Positions 1 through 5,712 of a DNA stretch of 5,712 nt are shown here, in pieces. Both the position numbers and the translations under genes were made by a program. Below the pieces are notes generated by a model. It made no database searches, was not told the origin of the DNA, and saw only the letters and a program-made list of their open reading frames with translations. Origin of the DNA: JBCCZC01 sp039188505 (GTDB lineage: Bacteria > Pseudomonadota > Gammaproteobacteria > Xanthomonadales > SZUA-38); NCBI GenBank assembly GCA_039188505.1, contig JBCCZC010000387.1, forward strand, positions 1 to 5,712. The letters run 5' to 3'. Each line of letters opens with the position of its first letter. The first letter of the stretch is position 1.

Positions 1-410
1 CGTGGCAGCTGCTCGGGTTCGGGCCCTGGCGGTTCCCGATCGACCCAGTAGCTGGCGGCTTCGGCATCGAAGCAATCGTCCAGCGAGCGTTTCCCGAGTG
101 CGCGCCGGGCAAGCCCGATGGGGGTCACCACCGCGAAGAAGATGAGACCCATGATCAGCGGCGCAACGATGCGACCGAGGAACAGCCCGAACGCGTGCCA
201 GCCGCGGTTGAGCGGCGCCAGCGCTCGCGGCAGCACCAGTGCGACCAGCGCGAAAGCGCCGCCTACCGCCAGTCCGTAAAGCCACCCGCTGCGGAAGAAC
301 AGGAGCGTCAGCGCCGGGATCGCGACGGCCATGACGAAGCCGAAGGATCGTTCGCTCCCCGGGCCGACGTGCTCCTCGCGACCGAGGTCCTCGTGGAGCC
401 CCCGTTTCAA
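1..410 (-). CDS. SxtJ-family small membrane protein (3' end cut by window edge)
   Basis: This is a small inner-membrane protein of unknown biochemical function, resembling the SxtJ family named after the saxitoxin cluster; the family is widespread in bacteria that make no saxitoxin. The 136 visible residues show an N-terminal LHEDL segment and a GSERSFGFVMA motif (about 18-28). Hydrophobic helices lie at about 23-39, 43-60 and 81-99. Then come TPIGLARR (about 96-103) and SYWVDREPP (about 120-128), all typical of the family. Family members usually end within a few residues of this point, so probably only two or three codons are missing. The start is TTG at 408-410. No ATG, GTG or other TTG lies just upstream in frame, a GAGG sits 7 bases before it, and the next ATG (residue 27) would remove the conserved motif. 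The start overlaps the gltX stop as TTGA, which points to translational coupling. The family call is from memory of its motifs. Confidence 0.82.
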   Translation of the reverse strand, partial: MKRGLHEDLGREEHVGPGSERSFGFVMAVAIPALTLLFFRSGWLYGLAVGGAFALVALVLPRALAPLNRGWHAFGLFLGRIVAPLIMGLIFFAVVTPIGLARRALGKRSLDDCFDAEAASYWVDREPPGPEPEQLP

Positions 411-1822
411 GCGGGCGCCTCGCGACGCGCCGCGATGACCGCGAGCGCGCGGTCGATGCGCGCCAGGGAACGCTCCCGCCCGAGCGCTGCCAGGACCGCG
501 TCGTTCGCGGGCGCTGCCGGGCGACCCGTGAGCGCGAGCCGCAGGGGTTGGCCGACCTTGCCGAAGCCGACGCCGAGCTTATCGACCACCTGCTGCAGCA
601 GTACCGCCAGGGCCTCCGCGGACCAGTCGTCCTGATCGGCCAGCGCCGCACGCGTCGCGGCCAGAGGCGCTTCGGCCACGGGCCGGAAGGTCTTCTTCGC
701 GGCCTTCTCGTCATACGCCTCGAATTCCTCGAACAGGAAGCGGGCCTGCTCCGCGAGATCCGCAACGGTCGTTGCTCGCTCGCACAGAAGCGCCCGGACG
801 GCCGCCAGCGAAGGACCGCCCGAGGTGTCGATCGACAGGCGTTCGAAGTGCCAGGCCATCTCCGCCTCGACCTCGCTGGCCTCGCCATGCTGCAGCCAGT
901 GCTGGTTGATCCAGACGAGTTTCTCCGGGTTGAAGGTCGAGGGCGCGCGGTTCGCACCGGAAAGATCGAACAGCTCGCGCATTTCATCGGCGGTGAAGAC
1001 TTCCTGATCGCCATGGGACCAGCCGAGGCGTACCAGATAGTTCAGCAATGCATGCGGGAGGTAGCCCTCGTCGCGGTACTGCATGACGCTGACGGCGCCG
1101 TGGCGCTTCGACAGACGCTGGCCGTCGTGGCCGAGGATCATCGGGACGTGCGCGAACGCTGGCGGCTCGGCGCCGAGCGCGCAATAGACGTTGATCTGCG
1201 ACGAGGTGTTGTCGAGGTGGTCGTCTCCACGGATCACGTGGGTGATGCCCATGTCCATGTCGTCCACGACGACGGCGAAGTTGTAGGTCGGCGTACCGTC
1301 CGACCGGGCCATGACGAAGTCGTTGAGAACCCGATTTTCCTTGACGATCTCGCCCTTCACCGCGTCCTTGAAGCGTACCTCGCCGTCGAGCGGGTTCCGA
1401 AACCGGATCACCGGCGCGGGCGCCCCGGGCGGCGGCTCGGTCACGTCGCGGCAGTGGCCGTCGTAGCCCGTCAGGCCCTCGGCCTTACGGGCCTCGCGGA
1501 CCTGGGTGAGGCGCTCGGGGGTGCAGTAGCAATAGTAGGCCGTACCGGCCTCCAGCATGCCGTCCAGCACCTCACGATAGCGATCGAAGCGATCGGTCTG
1601 GAACACCGGCCCTTCGTCGTAATCGAGGCCGAGCCAGGCCATTCCGTCGAGGATCGCCTGGACGGACGCCTCCGTGGAGCGCTCGCGGTCCGTGTCCTCC
1701 ACGCGCAGGACGAACTGCCCGCCGTGACGGCGCGCGTAGAGGTAGGCGAACAGCGCCGTGCGGGCGCCGCCAACGTGCAGATAGCCCGTTGGGCTGGGGG
1801 CGAAACGGGTGCGTACGGCCAT
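407..1822 (-). CDS. gltX: Glutamyl-tRNA synthetase (GluRS, class I)
   Basis: Cytoplasmic class Ib aminoacyl-tRNA synthetase that charges tRNA-Glu with glutamate using ATP. With the start at 1822 it has 471 residues, the same length as E. coli GltX, and aligns along its whole length. The HIGH-type signature PSPTGYLHVGG is at residues 9-19 and the KMSKS-type loop RLSKR at 236-240. The zinc-binding insertion has C98 and C100 (CYC) and C124, but the fourth ligand, His in E. coli, is Asp126 here. The C-terminal anticodon-binding half contains the usual GKVGQPLRLALTG stretch. An upstream in-frame ATG at 1861 would add 13 residues that GluRS lacks; it has a GGAAGG ahead of it, but the candidate promoter places it upstream of the transcription start. 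GAAG precedes the preferred ATG closely. The stop overlaps the sxtJ-like start. It is divergent from the exonuclease I gene. Confidence 0.97.
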   Translation of the reverse strand: MAVRTRFAPSPTGYLHVGGARTALFAYLYARRHGGQFVLRVEDTDRERSTEASVQAILDGMAWLGLDYDEGPVFQTDRFDRYREVLDGMLEAGTAYYCYCTPERLTQVREARKAEGLTGYDGHCRDVTEPPPGAPAPVIRFRNPLDGEVRFKDAVKGEIVKENRVLNDFVMARSDGTPTYNFAVVVDDMDMGITHVIRGDDHLDNTSSQINVYCALGAEPPAFAHVPMILGHDGQRLSKRHGAVSVMQYRDEGYLPHALLNYLVRLGWSHGDQEVFTADEMRELFDLSGANRAPSTFNPEKLVWINQHWLQHGEASEVEAEMAWHFERLSIDTSGGPSLAAVRALLCERATTVADLAEQARFLFEEFEAYDEKAAKKTFRPVAEAPLAATRAALADQDDWSAEALAVLLQQVVDKLGVGFGKVGQPLRLALTGRPAAPANDAVLAALGRERSLARIDRALAVIAARREAPA

Positions 1823-1838
1823 GGTCTTCAGCGGTCCG

Positions 1839-1867
1839 AAAAAAGCGTCGCATGATACCATGCGCGC
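1839..1867 (-). terminator. Hairpin plus T-tract in the gltX leader (terminator or attenuator-like)
   Basis: Reading the minus strand, GCG-CGCATG (1867-1859), loop GTAT (1858-1855) and CATGCG-A-CGC (1854-1845) form a nine-pair stem with one bulged A and a four-base loop. It is followed at once by six T (1844-1839). This has the shape of a Rho-independent terminator acting on minus-strand transcripts, 17 bases before the gltX ATG. It could stop antisense transcription from the exonuclease gene, or act as a leader attenuator if gltX transcription starts further upstream. The structure is read directly from the sequence; its function is inferred, and it conflicts with the promoter proposed over the same bases. 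Confidence 0.5.
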
Positions 1868-1881
1868 CTTCCGCGACTCAC
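1852..1881 (-). promoter_or_regulatory. Candidate extended -10 promoter for gltX
   Basis: On the minus strand, TGG-TATCAT (1860-1852) is an extended -10 element: a TGn followed by a hexamer matching TATAAT at five of six bases. A weak -35 candidate, GTGAGT (1881-1876), lies 18 bases upstream and matches three of six. The predicted start near 1845 would give a leader of roughly 22 bases before the ATG at 1822 and would exclude the ATG at 1861. The -10 box lies inside the hairpin annotated at 1839-1867, so one of the two readings may be accidental. Confidence 0.4.
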
Positions 1882-1917
1882 CCGTTCGAGACCTACCGCG
1901 CGCGGCCCGGGAGCCCC

Positions 1918-3363
1918 ATGAGCGAGACCTTCTTCTGGCACGACTACGAGACCTTCGGCGTCTCGCCCCGCTCGGACCGCCCGGCCCAGTTCGCCGGTCT
2001 GCGAACCGACGCCGACTTCGAGCCCGTCGAGGAACCTGTTTCCTTCTACTGCCGACCGCCAGCCGACTACGTGCCGCGGCCCGAGGCGATGCTGATCACC
2101 GGCATCACGCCCGATGACGCCGAGCGGGAGGGCGCCCGGGAGGCCGAATTCGCCGCCCGGGTCTTCGAGGAACTCGCCAGACCGGGGACCTGCGGGGTGG
2201 GCTATAACAGCCTGCGCTTCGACGACGAGGTGAGCCGCTTCCTCTTCTGGCGCAACTTCTTCCCGCCCTACGAGCGAGAGTACGCCAACGGCAACTCGCG
2301 CTGGGACCTGATCGATGTCGCCCGCCTGTGCTACGCGGTACGGCCTGATGGCGTCGAGTGGCCGCTGCATGACTCCGGCAAGCCGAGCTTCCGTCTCGAG
2401 GATCTTGCGGGGGCCAACGGTATCGCGCACGGCCGAGCCCATGAGGCGCTCTCCGACGTCGAGGCAACCCTTGGCCTTGCCCGGCGCCTCAGGACGGCCC
2501 AGCCCCGGCTGATCGACTACTGCCTGGGGCTGCGCGACCGGCGCAACGCCGAACGGTTGCTCAACCCCATCAGTCGCCAGCCGTGCGTGCACGTGTCAAG
2601 TCGCTTCGGCGCAGATCGTGGCTGCCTTGCCGTCGTGCTGCCGCTGGCGCAGCACCCGCGCATCCAGAAGCAGATCATCGTCTTCGACCTCGCGGCGGAC
2701 CCGCTGCCGCTGCTCGAATCAGACCCCGAGTTGCTCCGGGACCTGGTGTTCACCCCGACGGCGGACCTGCCGGAAGGCTTCGAACGGGTGCCGCTGAAGA
2801 CCGTCGCGACAAACAAGTGTCCGGTGGTAGCGCCCCTGAGCGTGCTGCGCGACGCCGATCATGACCGGATCGCGCTCGATCTCGAACGGTGCCTGGCCAA
2901 TGCGCGAACGCTCGCGGCGGACCCGACGCTGGCCCAGCGTGTGCAGGCCGTCTTCGACGCACCTTTCGATGGCGGCGAACCGCCTGCGGAGGAGGATCTG
3001 TACGGCGGTTTCGCTTCGCGGGAAGACGGCTACCGGTTGGCGGATGTCCGCGCGACGCCCCCCCACGAGCTGGGAACCCGGGACTTCGGACTTTCGGACC
3101 ACCGACTCCGCGCGATGCTGCCGCGCTACCAGGCCCGTAACTACCCGGACACGCTAGACAGCGAAGCGACCGATCGCTGGTTCCTGCACTGCCGGGAGAG
3201 CTGGCGCCAGATCGACGAAGACTCCGGGCTGCCGGCCGGTCAGGACGCACTCGCTCGGGTCGGCGCGTTGCGCGACGGGGCCGACGGGCAGCAGCTCGCC
3301 CTGCTGGACCGCTACGAGGCCTGGGTGCGCGAGCGGGCGTCCGACCTGGCGATTTCGCTCTGA
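1918..3363 (+). CDS. sbcB: Exodeoxyribonuclease I (3'-5' ssDNA exonuclease)
   Basis: Processive exonuclease that degrades single-stranded DNA from the 3' end in the cytoplasm; in E. coli it acts in recombination, mismatch repair and clean-up of ssDNA tails, and binds the C-terminus of SSB. It has 481 residues against 475 in E. coli. The DEDDh catalytic set is complete: D9 and E11 in HDYETFG, D102/D103 in RFDDEV, and H175 with D180 in HEALSDV. The exonuclease domain covers about 1-200, followed by the SH3-like domain (about 202-352) and the helical C-terminal domain (about 360-480) with the conserved RYQARNYPDTL. The ATG at 1918 is preceded by GGGAG four bases away and matches the usual N-terminus. 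An in-frame ATG at 1789 lies inside gltX and would add 43 residues foreign to the family. The gene is divergent from gltX and convergent with the DUF2845 gene. The alternative symbol is xonA. Confidence 0.97.
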   Translation: MSETFFWHDYETFGVSPRSDRPAQFAGLRTDADFEPVEEPVSFYCRPPADYVPRPEAMLITGITPDDAEREGAREAEFAARVFEELARPGTCGVGYNSLRFDDEVSRFLFWRNFFPPYEREYANGNSRWDLIDVARLCYAVRPDGVEWPLHDSGKPSFRLEDLAGANGIAHGRAHEALSDVEATLGLARRLRTAQPRLIDYCLGLRDRRNAERLLNPISRQPCVHVSSRFGADRGCLAVVLPLAQHPRIQKQIIVFDLAADPLPLLESDPELLRDLVFTPTADLPEGFERVPLKTVATNKCPVVAPLSVLRDADHDRIALDLERCLANARTLAADPTLAQRVQAVFDAPFDGGEPPAEEDLYGGFASREDGYRLADVRATPPHELGTRDFGLSDHRLRAMLPRYQARNYPDTLDSEATDRWFLHCRESWRQIDEDSGLPAGQDALARVGALRDGADGQQLALLDRYEAWVRERASDLAISL

Positions 3364-3375
3364 GCTTCGGCCGGG

Positions 3376-3726
3376 TCAGTTGCGGCCGGTGAGCCGGATA
3401 TCGGTCAGCGTGCCGGAGACCAGCGTCATGATGCGAGTCAGCCGTCCCGACGAAGGCAGGTAGACCCACTCCTCGACCTTGCGCACCGTACCGACGCCAA
3501 CTTCAACGGTGCCCGCGCCGTCCGGCTGTTCGAGCTCGAGCCGATCCTGCCGCAGCTCGATGACCTCCCGGTAGTCGGGCTCGCCGCACGCTTCGAGAAT
3601 CTCCCAGCTGCGGTCGCCCACCTGGATGACCTGCCGCCCGCAGCGCACCGTGTCGAGCTGCACGCCGTCATCGAGGTCTGCCCAGGCGCACCAAGGCAGC
3701 AGGAGGATTGGGAGGAACCAGCGCAT
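3376..3726 (-). CDS. DUF2845-family secreted small protein
   Basis: A 116-residue protein of unknown function. Residues 1-16 form a short signal peptide (MRWFLPILLLPWCAWA, likely cut after AWA), so the mature protein of about 100 residues should be periplasmic. The DUF2845 pattern is visible: VRCGRQVIQVGD (about 27-38), a second cysteine in EACGEP (about 45-50), and a later EEWVYL segment leading into a short beta-rich tail. The mature form has two cysteines, C29 and C47, which could form a disulfide. It ends 12 bases from the exonuclease I stop in convergent orientation and starts 44 bases from the divergent TMEM175-like gene. The ribosome site is weak (only CAAG directly before the ATG). 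The neighbours give no clue to its role. The family call rests on the CG...VGD...W..L..CGEP spacing and the EEWVY motif. Confidence 0.85.
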   Translation of the reverse strand: MRWFLPILLLPWCAWADLDDGVQLDTVRCGRQVIQVGDRSWEILEACGEPDYREVIELRQDRLELEQPDGAGTVEVGVGTVRKVEEWVYLPSSGRLTRIMTLVSGTLTDIRLTGRN

Positions 3727-3770
3727 CTTGCTAGTGTAACGCCTCAGGGATGACCGGGAGCTGAAGGACC

Positions 3771-4496
3771 GTGAACGAGCAGGAACTCGCCGCGCTGCCC
3801 GTCGTAGATGGCTTTCGCCAGCGGGGCGTTGACATGACGCGAATCGAGGCCTTCACCGATGCGGCGTTCGCGTTCTCCCTGACCATGCTGGTCATCTCCT
3901 TTGACGAACTCCCGGGATCCTTCGACGAGCTCTGGCTCGCGCTGAAGAACATCCCCGCTTTCGCTGCCAGCTTCGCGATGCTCTCGACCTTCTGGTACGC
4001 CCACCACAAGTGGAGCCGGCGTTTCGGCCTCGATGACTTCGGCACTGCGCTGTTCTCGCTGCTGTTCGTATTCGTCATGCTGATCTACATCTACCCGCTG
4101 CGGATCGTCTTCTCGGGGTTCTTCGCGTGGATCACCCAGCAGCGGCTGCCTTACGTCTTCGGGGAACTCAATCCCTATGATCTGATCAACATCTTCATCA
4201 TCTACGGCGTGGGATTCGTCGCGATGAGCTGCATCCTCGCCCTGCTCTACCGTCATGCGCTGTCGCGTCGGCAGGTGCTGTCGCTGGATGAAAGCGAGGC
4301 CTTCACGACCCGGTCCGAAATGGAGGCCTGGACGATCATGGCCGGGATCGGGATGCTCACGGTGCTCTGGGCACTGTTGATGCCTTCGCGGGTCGCAGTC
4401 TGGGCGGCAAGCCTTTACGGGCTGCTGGCGATCGTCATGCCGATCTTCGGAACCGTCAAATCACGCCAGTTCGAAGCACTGATGGCCAGAAAGTGA
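3771..4496 (+). CDS. TMEM175/DUF1211-family membrane protein, putative potassium channel
   Basis: A 241-residue inner-membrane protein with about six hydrophobic helices (roughly 28-45, 55-76, 90-112, 138-160, 187-205 and 207-228). This fits the single six-helix repeat of bacterial TMEM175, which forms tetrameric potassium-permeable channels in characterised members. The signature at the start of helix 1 reads RIEAFTDAAFAF, with FTD (28-30) where the family usually has FSD. FWYAHHKW (74-81) at the end of helix 2 is another family hallmark. Translation probably starts at GTG 3771, with GAAGGA two bases upstream; a stop in the same frame at 3762-3764 rules out anything earlier. ATG 3834 (residue 22) is an alternative that begins just before the signature. 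The gene is divergent from the DUF2845 gene. The family is clear; channel activity and ion preference are inferred. Confidence 0.87.
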   Translation: MNEQELAALPVVDGFRQRGVDMTRIEAFTDAAFAFSLTMLVISFDELPGSFDELWLALKNIPAFAASFAMLSTFWYAHHKWSRRFGLDDFGTALFSLLFVFVMLIYIYPLRIVFSGFFAWITQQRLPYVFGELNPYDLINIFIIYGVGFVAMSCILALLYRHALSRRQVLSLDESEAFTTRSEMEAWTIMAGIGMLTVLWALLMPSRVAVWAASLYGLLAIVMPIFGTVKSRQFEALMARK

Positions 4497-4532
4497 AAAA
4501 CGATTCATATTGTCATATCTGCCGATCTGGTT

Positions 4533-4562
4533 ATGCGACTGGCATGCCCGGGCGGTTACAAT
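4533..4562 (+). promoter_or_regulatory. Candidate sigma-70 promoter for the PilZ-DUF1631 gene
   Basis: TACAAT (4557-4562) matches the -10 consensus at five of six bases and lies about 30 bases before the TTG start, giving a leader of about 22 bases with room for the AAGAGAG ribosome site (4579-4585). The -35 is poor: ATGCGA (4533-4538) at 18-base spacing matches three of six. A better -35-like TTGTCA at 4510-4515 lacks a good -10 partner. An AT-rich stretch (about 4495-4520) lies upstream. The palindromes GGCATGCC (4541-4548) and GCCCGGGC (4546-4553) overlap between the two boxes, so an activator or repressor could bind there. Confidence 0.45.
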
Positions 4563-4591
4563 CCCCTGCTAAGACCTGAAGAGAGCCTGGC

Positions 4592-5712
4592 TTGGAGAAG
4601 CGTCGACACCCCCGTGAGGAAACGCGGCACCCCGTGACCCTGACTGCCCCGGGCGGGATTCGCGTGCCCGGCACGATCCACAACTTCAGTGCCGGGGGCT
4701 TGCTGGTCGAAGCGCATGTGCCGTTGATCGAGCTGCCGGACCATATCGACGTCACCATCCGCGAAGACATTCCGGTCGTCAGCGCCCGCATCGTAAGAAT
4801 CGCAGACCCCTGGGTGGCGATCGCGTTCGATCACGTCCAGCTCGGCGTGGCCGCTCGGCTCCGCCCCCGATCACCGGAAGGCTACCCCGCTGCGCCCCCG
4901 CGGCGGGAAGCGAAGCAGGTGGATCCAAAGCTTGCACGAAAACTCCAAGCGGCGTGCTCAAGCTATTTCGTCGGGCAAACCTCCGCGTTCCTCGACCACG
5001 CGAAGGAGCGCCTGATCGACGCTGCGGACAGTGCGGGAAGCAACGCTCGCCAGGCAATGTACTTTGAGGCCTTCACGGTCCTGCGGCGCAAGCAGAAAGC
5101 CATTGAGGAAGGTCTCGAGGCCCGCCTCGATGGCCGCGGGATGGCGCTCGAAAGCGCCCGCGAGGGCCCTGCGGCCCCGGACGGCGAAGATGCGGAGCTC
5201 TCGCTCGTCGACGAGACCGAATTCGACATCTGGCTGATCGAATCGGACGTCGCCTCGAATGCCGAGTCGGCCTTGACCGACCAGCTCGAGGCCTTGAACT
5301 CGAGGCTTTCCGGTCTCCTCGGTGAGGCCGTTGACGAGCGCAACAACCCGTTCGCTCCGCGCGCGATCATCGGCCACTGTTCGGATGTGCTAATCGGTCT
5401 CGAGCTCGACGCCCTGGCAAGAAAGTTTGCTCTCCGAAGCTTCGGTGAAGCCGTCATGCGGGAATCCACCCCGCTGTACGATCGACTCAACGAGATACTC
5501 GAAAACGCGGGCCTGAGCTACCGGCGCAACAAGCCGTCGTTTCGGCCGCGCCGAGGCAGTCGGCAGAGCATCCCGATCCAGGACCAACCGGCCGACGCGG
5601 CGGCGTCGACCGAGGGCCAGACGTTCGCGCCTCCGGAAGGAGCAGTGCCGGCCGGCGCCATTTCCGCAGGTGCCGCACCCGACGGCGACAATAGCGCTTC
5701 GATGCCGCCGGA
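4592..5712 (+). CDS. PilZ domain-DUF1631 protein, likely c-di-GMP receptor (3' end cut by window edge)
   Basis: The first 373 residues of a longer cytoplasmic protein; DUF1631 proteins are usually several hundred residues longer. An N-terminal PilZ domain (about 1-92) carries both c-di-GMP-binding motifs: RRHPR (4-8, RxxxR) and NFSAGG (31-36, [D/N]xSxxG). A Pro/Ala/Arg-rich linker (about 92-110) follows. A DUF1631-like helical region then runs from about 113 to 315, with SNARQAMYFEAF (150-161), LTDQLEALNSRLSGL (228-242), NNPFAPRAI (251-259) and a LYDRLNEILENAGL segment (295-308). From about 316 the sequence becomes basic and then Ala/Pro/Gly-rich, probably disordered. The start is TTG 4592: an in-frame TGA lies four codons upstream, AAGAGAG is six bases before it, and the next candidate (GTG, residue 15) would lose RxxxR. 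It follows the TMEM175-like gene by 95 bases with its own candidate promoter. The role of DUF1631 is unknown. Confidence 0.88.
   Translation, partial: MEKRRHPREETRHPVTLTAPGGIRVPGTIHNFSAGGLLVEAHVPLIELPDHIDVTIREDIPVVSARIVRIADPWVAIAFDHVQLGVAARLRPRSPEGYPAAPPRREAKQVDPKLARKLQAACSSYFVGQTSAFLDHAKERLIDAADSAGSNARQAMYFEAFTVLRRKQKAIEEGLEARLDGRGMALESAREGPAAPDGEDAELSLVDETEFDIWLIESDVASNAESALTDQLEALNSRLSGLLGEAVDERNNPFAPRAIIGHCSDVLIGLELDALARKFALRSFGEAVMRESTPLYDRLNEILENAGLSYRRNKPSFRPRRGSRQSIPIQDQPADAAASTEGQTFAPPEGAVPAGAISAGAAPDGDNSASMPP

Noticed and set aside
195..635. 146-codon plus-strand open frame across the sxtJ-like and gltX ends
   Set aside because: It lies antisense to two genes with recognisable family motifs, and its product is Arg/Ala/Ser-rich with no domain.
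548..1855. 435-codon open frame on the plus strand opposite gltX
   Set aside because: It is fully antisense to a clear, full-length GluRS. Its low-complexity Arg/Val/Gly/Ala-rich product with no recognisable motif is typical of GC-rich shadow frames.
1789..1917. 43-residue N-terminal extension of exonuclease I
   Set aside because: It starts inside gltX on the opposite strand and is unlike exonuclease I N-termini. ATG 1918 has a good ribosome site and gives the normal protein length.
1828..2592. 254-codon minus-strand open frame opposite the exonuclease I gene
   Set aside because: It is antisense to the DEDDh exonuclease domain, which is intact and well conserved on the plus strand.
2750..3469. 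239-codon minus-strand open frame
   Set aside because: Its product is extremely Arg/Pro/Ser/Ala-rich, and it overlaps both exonuclease I and the DUF2845 gene in another frame.
3744..4256. 170-codon minus-strand open frame opposite the TMEM175-like gene
   Set aside because: Its Glu/Asp/Arg-rich product is the usual reverse-strand image of a membrane protein gene, and the plus-strand frame has clear family motifs.
4505..4518. Repeated TCATAT (4505-4510 and 4513-4518) after the TMEM175-like stop
   Set aside because: Two six-base copies in a short AT-rich patch are too little to call a repeat or binding site, and no terminator stem forms there.
4958..5490. Overlapping minus-strand open frames of 139 and 175 codons
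   Set aside because: They lie opposite the PilZ-DUF1631 frame, which stays open to the window edge and has recognisable motifs in order.

Overview
The window comes from a GC-rich bacterial chromosome, most likely a gammaproteobacterium. The glutamyl-tRNA synthetase and exonuclease I both follow the E. coli proteins closely in length and motifs. No insertion sequence, phage gene, CRISPR array, tRNA or rRNA was seen. Genes are densely packed, every intergenic gap is shorter than 100 bases, and no stretch over 300 bases lacks a gene.

Layout from left to right: (1) on the minus strand, a small three-helix membrane protein of the SxtJ family, with its last few codons outside the window; (2) gltX, also on the minus strand, whose stop codon overlaps the sxtJ-like TTG start, so the two are probably co-transcribed; (3) a 95-base divergent spacer carrying a hairpin plus T-tract, and a possible extended -10 promoter overlapping it, both facing gltX; (4) on the plus strand, the gene for exodeoxyribonuclease I (sbcB/xonA); (5) converging on it after 12 bases, a small secreted DUF2845 protein on the minus strand; (6) divergent from that, a six-helix TMEM175-family (DUF1211) putative potassium channel on the plus strand; (7) a 95-base spacer with a good candidate -10 box and palindromes; (8) on the plus strand, the first 373 codons of a PilZ-DUF1631 protein, a likely cyclic-di-GMP receptor, starting with TTG and running off the right edge.

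The genes do not form one pathway. gltX (translation) and exonuclease I (DNA repair) are housekeeping genes. The others are poorly characterised: two membrane proteins, one secreted protein and one c-di-GMP-responsive protein. The points most worth checking are the hairpin/T-tract in the gltX leader, the PilZ-DUF1631 fusion, the signature change in the TMEM175 homologue, and the sxtJ-like gene coupled to gltX. I found no convincing evidence of a wholly new multi-gene system.
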